Shown: positions 23,799 through 26,353 of the stretch, one piece after another
Layout of the letters: each line of letters opens with the position of its first letter
Numbering within the stretch: position 1 is the stretch's first letter
From: an uncultured Collinsella sp.
Lineage (GTDB): Bacteria; Actinomycetota; Coriobacteriia; Coriobacteriales; Coriobacteriaceae
Length of the DNA: 26,353 nt
Assembly (NCBI GenBank): GCA_900544225.1
Contig: UQUD01000015.1
Coordinates: forward strand, 1 to 26,353
Reading direction: 5' to 3'
Translations under genes and position numbers: made by a program
Notes under the pieces: model-generated
The model's database searches: none
What the model was told of the DNA's origin: nothing
What the model saw: the letters and a program-made list of their open reading frames with translations, nothing else

Positions 23799-25976
23799 AT
23801 GAACCTCCGCTCATCTCTCGCCTGCACCTCGAGCGATATCGCCCGCTGGGGACTGCGCTCTGTCCTCAAACGCCAGGGTGGCGTGCTTCCCGGCCGCATC
23901 GCCATGAAGATCGACCCCGAGCTGCTAAGCGACCTCGCGAGCCTGGTCGACCACAGTGTGGTGATCACCGGTACTAATGGCAAGACCACCACATCCAACC
24001 TCATCGCCGACGCCGTTGCTGCCAGCGGTGCTACCGTGGTGTGCAACCGTGCCGGCAACAATATGGAACCTGGTGTGGTGGGTGCCCTGCTCGAGGCCCG
24101 CCGCGGCCTTAAGCGCACTGACAGCGGCAAGCGCGTAGGCGTCTTTGAGTGCGACGAGCTCTACACGGTGCGCGTCCTGCCCAAGCTCAAGCCGACCTAC
24201 TTTGTGTTGCTCAACCTGTTCCGCGACCAGCTGGACCGCTACGGCGAGATCGACCACACCCAGGACGTCATCGCCCACGCGCTGGAGCTTTCGCCGACAA
24301 CGACGCTCATCTATAACGCCGACGACCCGCTGTGTGCCGCGATCGCCGCGCGCGTTCCCAATGCAAGCATCGCCTTTGGCATCGACGGCGCCACCGACAC
24401 CGAGTCTGACCGCATTAGCGACTCGCGCTTTTGCTCGCAGTGCAACACCCCGTTGGAGTACGACTACGTGCAATACGGCCAGCTCGGCGCCTACCATTGC
24501 CCCTCGTGCGGTTGGGCACGCCCTGCGCTTGTCCGTCGCGTGACGGGCGTGGAGCTCGGCTGCGACGGCTACGATTTTGACCTGGTCTTTGGATCTGCGT
24601 CCAACGCGGCTGCCGTACACATCGCCACGCGCTACAACGGTCTGTACATGGTCTACAACGTTGCCGCCGCATTCTTTGCCGCACATGAGTTGGGCGTGGA
24701 TACGGCGCACCTGCAGCCCACGCTCGATGCCTATGTGCCCGCCGGCGGACGCATGGGGCGCTGGGATATCGCCGGCCGCACCGTCGAGGCCAACCTGGCT
24801 AAGAATCCCGTAGGCTTCGATCGACAAATCCAGTCCATCAAGACTGCAGGCGGCAGACTCTGCGCTTTCTTCCTCAACGACAACGATGCCGACGGCCACG
24901 ATGTATCGTGGATCTACGACGTCGACTTTGAGCGCATCGCCGACACGCCGGGTCTTGTCGCCTTTGCCGGAGGCACGCGTGCACACGACATGCAGGTACG
25001 CCTCAAGTACGCCGGCATCGACACCGCCATCATCTCGAATATCGAGCAAGCGATCGGCGCCGTGGCGGACGAGGAGGCTGGCGATACTTTCTACGCCGTC
25101 GCCAACTACACGGCCTTCCCGCCGCTGGTCCAGGAGCTCAACGAGCTTAAGAGCGCCGATGCGAGCTCGGTCGCCTCCCACGCCGTAACGCGCGCCGATG
25201 GCAGCGTTGTCCCCACCGATATTGCGCCGGTCGAGCTTTCGCGCCCGCTACGCATCGTCTACCTGTATCCCGATGCCCTCAACCTCTATGGCGACGGCGG
25301 CAACGTCATCGCCCTCGAGCGCCGCTGCGCTTGGCGCGGCATTCCCGCGCGCGTGGACGAGGTCCGCATGGGCGAGACGCTCGATCTCACCGACGCCGAC
25401 ATCGTCATGATGGGCGGTGGCTCCGACCGCGATCAGCTAGCTGTGGCACACGAGCTGCTCGCTCAAAAAGACAAGGTCGCAGCCTATGTTGAGGATGGCG
25501 GCTCGCTGCTCGCTATCTGCGGCAGCTATCAGCTACTCGGCCGTTCGTACTATATGAGCGAGAATCGCATCGAGGGCCTGGGCGTCATTGCCGCCGAAAC
25601 CGTGCGCGGCTCCAACCGTCTGATCGGCAACGTCGCCGTCAAGACCGACCTGGCACCCGAGCCCTTTGTGGGATTTGAGAACCACGGCGGCCGCACCCTG
25701 CTCGATGCAGAGGCCACGCCGCTCGGAACGTCCGTCGTCACGGGTACCGGCAACAACGGCGACGATGGCTTTGAGGGTCTCATCTACAAGGGTGTCATCG
25801 GCACATACCTACACGGCCCGGCGCTCCCCAAGAACCCCGAGCTCGCCGACTGGCTCATCGCCCACGCTCTCGAGCACCGTGGCGATGCACAGGCCACCGC
25901 CCTGCTGCCGCTCAAACCCCTCGACGACGCTTACGAGCACGCTGCCCACGACGCCGCAATGAAGCTCCTCCCCTAA
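23799..25976 (+). CDS. murT-gatD: Fused lipid II isoglutaminyl synthase MurT-GatD
   Basis: A 725-aa protein joining two enzymes usually made separately. Residues 1 to about 450 are MurT: the Mur-ligase ATP loop TGTNGKTT (57-64), the four-cysteine zinc ribbon (C212, C215, C234, C237), and the DGHDVSWIYD segment (366-375) of the C-terminal domain. After a linker of about 30 residues, GatD runs from about 484 to 725, with LYPDALNLYGDGGNV, nucleophile C574 in LLAICGSYQLLG, GFENHGGRT, and H672 in GTYLHGPALPKN. Counted from the domain start, the Cys falls at about 91-94, matching Staphylococcus aureus GatD C94. The enzyme amidates the alpha-carboxyl of D-Glu in lipid II, using glutamine and ATP on the cytosolic side of the membrane. 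The start follows TTAGGAACGG. It is the last gene of the operon, with a terminator 8 bases on. Confidence 0.96.
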   Translation: MNLRSSLACTSSDIARWGLRSVLKRQGGVLPGRIAMKIDPELLSDLASLVDHSVVITGTNGKTTTSNLIADAVAASGATVVCNRAGNNMEPGVVGALLEARRGLKRTDSGKRVGVFECDELYTVRVLPKLKPTYFVLLNLFRDQLDRYGEIDHTQDVIAHALELSPTTTLIYNADDPLCAAIAARVPNASIAFGIDGATDTESDRISDSRFCSQCNTPLEYDYVQYGQLGAYHCPSCGWARPALVRRVTGVELGCDGYDFDLVFGSASNAAAVHIATRYNGLYMVYNVAAAFFAAHELGVDTAHLQPTLDAYVPAGGRMGRWDIAGRTVEANLAKNPVGFDRQIQSIKTAGGRLCAFFLNDNDADGHDVSWIYDVDFERIADTPGLVAFAGGTRAHDMQVRLKYAGIDTAIISNIEQAIGAVADEEAGDTFYAVANYTAFPPLVQELNELKSADASSVASHAVTRADGSVVPTDIAPVELSRPLRIVYLYPDALNLYGDGGNVIALERRCAWRGIPARVDEVRMGETLDLTDADIVMMGGGSDRDQLAVAHELLAQKDKVAAYVEDGGSLLAICGSYQLLGRSYYMSENRIEGLGVIAAETVRGSNRLIGNVAVKTDLAPEPFVGFENHGGRTLLDAEATPLGTSVVTGTGNNGDDGFEGLIYKGVIGTYLHGPALPKNPELADWLIAHALEHRGDAQATALLPLKPLDDAYEHAAHDAAMKLLP

Positions 25977-25983
25977 CGCCCCG

Positions 25984-26020
25984 CCACCACAAAGGGGACA
26001 GGCACCTTTGTGGTGGTTTT
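25984..26020 (+). terminator. Intrinsic terminator after murT-gatD
   Basis: CCACCACAAAGG (25984-25995) pairs perfectly with CCTTTGTGGTGG (26005-26016), followed by TTTT. It is 7 bases past the stop codon. Confidence 0.92.
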
Positions 26021-26229
26021 GATCTGCCACGTTTGTTTGTCTCGATCTGTAACATCTAGGCCGTTGAAAGTCGTCTTACTGTTACAGATTGAGATATTCG
26101 TCCCGACGCCCGCCGTCTGTCTCGATCTGTAACAGATAGAACCGATTTGCCCGCCCAGATGTTACAGATTGAGATATTTGAAAATCGGAATAGAAACCCA
26201 CTCCTGTGTGGTGGTTTTTCAATCTGCCA
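26009..26229. repeat. Two tandem inverted-repeat units bounded by direct repeats
   Basis: Unit 1 (26040-26094) and unit 2 (26120-26174) each consist of TCTCGATCTGTAACA, about 25 unlike bases, then TGTTACAGATTGAGA. The units are offset by exactly 80 bases. Outside them, two near-identical 22-23-bp stretches of the form TGTGGTGGTTTT(..)ATCTGCCA lie at 26009-26030 and 26207-26229. Arms are conserved while loops differ, the pattern of REP/BIME-type dispersed repeats. The region holds no gene. Confidence 0.8.
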
Positions 26230-26258
26230 ACGATATGTGAACGGATAGAAAAGTCTGC

Positions 26259-26264
26259 TATACT
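26259..26264 (+). promoter_or_regulatory. -10 box of the tRNA-Glu gene
   Basis: TATACT lies 10 bases before the tRNA 5' end. No good -35 box is seen at the usual distance. Confidence 0.5.
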
Positions 26265-26274
26265 CTTTCCCGCT

Positions 26275-26351
26275 GTCCCCATCGTCTAGCGGCCAAGGAC
26301 GCCACCCTTTCAAGGTGGATATCGCGGGTTCGAATCCCGCTGGGGGCACCA
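26275..26351 (+). tRNA. tRNA-Glu (anticodon UUC)
   Basis: A complete cloverleaf. Acceptor arms are 26275-26281 and 26341-26347 (one G-U pair), the anticodon stem CCACC/GGTGG is at 26302-26306 and 26314-26318, and the anticodon TTC is at 26309-26311. The T-arm holds the GGTTCGAATCC motif. The discriminator base is A26348 and CCA is encoded at 26349-26351. Confidence 0.97.
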
Positions 26352-26353
26352 AC

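Noticed and set aside
23925..25181. 418-aa minus-strand open frame
   Set aside because: It is opposite the MurT part of the fusion and shows no family motifs.
26040..26174. Possible CRISPR array
   Set aside because: There are only two units, each an inverted repeat with an unlike loop; there are no regular direct repeats with spacers and no cas genes in the window.
26056..26352. 98-aa minus-strand frame beginning MVPPAGFEPAISTLKG
   Set aside because: It is the antisense reading of the tRNA-Glu gene and the repeat block, a well-known false protein call at tRNA genes.

Overview
The window looks like chromosomal DNA from a GC-rich gut actinobacterium of the class Coriobacteriia, most likely Collinsella or a close relative. 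This is inferred from codon use, the fused MurT-GatD, a GlvA-type maltose-phosphate pathway, many fermentative dehydrogenases, and interspersed hairpin repeats of a kind I associate with Collinsella. No 16S gene is present to confirm it.

Left part (1-5450), accessory in character. Two divergent reductase operons face away from a 287-bp gap. On the minus strand an aldo/keto reductase is followed by a RibD/dihydrofolate-reductase-like gene broken at a run of ten Cs. On the plus strand a second aldo/keto reductase is followed by a YqhD/BdhA-type iron/zinc alcohol dehydrogenase. Debris follows: a truncated AAA_14/DUF4143-type ATPase with both catalytic residues altered, a decayed GyrI-like gene, and a possible ToxN/TenpN-like toxin gene with a strongly structured leader.

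Middle part (5700-12600). Housekeeping genes are guaA, an L-asparaginase, and ychF followed by a small DUF1648 membrane protein. Between them lie an inverted pair of about 40-bp repeats and a small divergent module: an XRE repressor and an unknown 129-aa protein sharing a perfect 24-bp palindrome.

Alpha-glucoside locus (11262-16569). A GH4 6-phospho-alpha-glucosidase (glvA/malH type) and a PTS EIICB transporter are divergent from a zinc MDR polyol-type dehydrogenase and a GntR/HutC regulator. TTGTCTAGACAA-like sites in the shared promoter region are the probable operators of that regulator.

Redox block (16700-21133, all minus). It holds a two-dicluster 4Fe-4S protein, a glycerol-dehydrogenase paralogue with an internal deletion, a full glycerol dehydrogenase, and an iron-containing alcohol dehydrogenase, with strong terminators between the last three. 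With the genes at the left end and the MDR gene, the window carries seven intact or near-intact carbonyl/alcohol oxidoreductase genes or derivatives, which suggests a fermentative organism recycling NAD(P)H.

Right part (21634-26353). An apparent operon encodes two TPR-like proteins of unknown role and a 725-aa fusion of MurT and GatD, the enzyme that amidates D-glutamate of lipid II. It ends at a strong terminator, followed by two tandem units of an inverted-repeat element and a tRNA-Glu(UUC).
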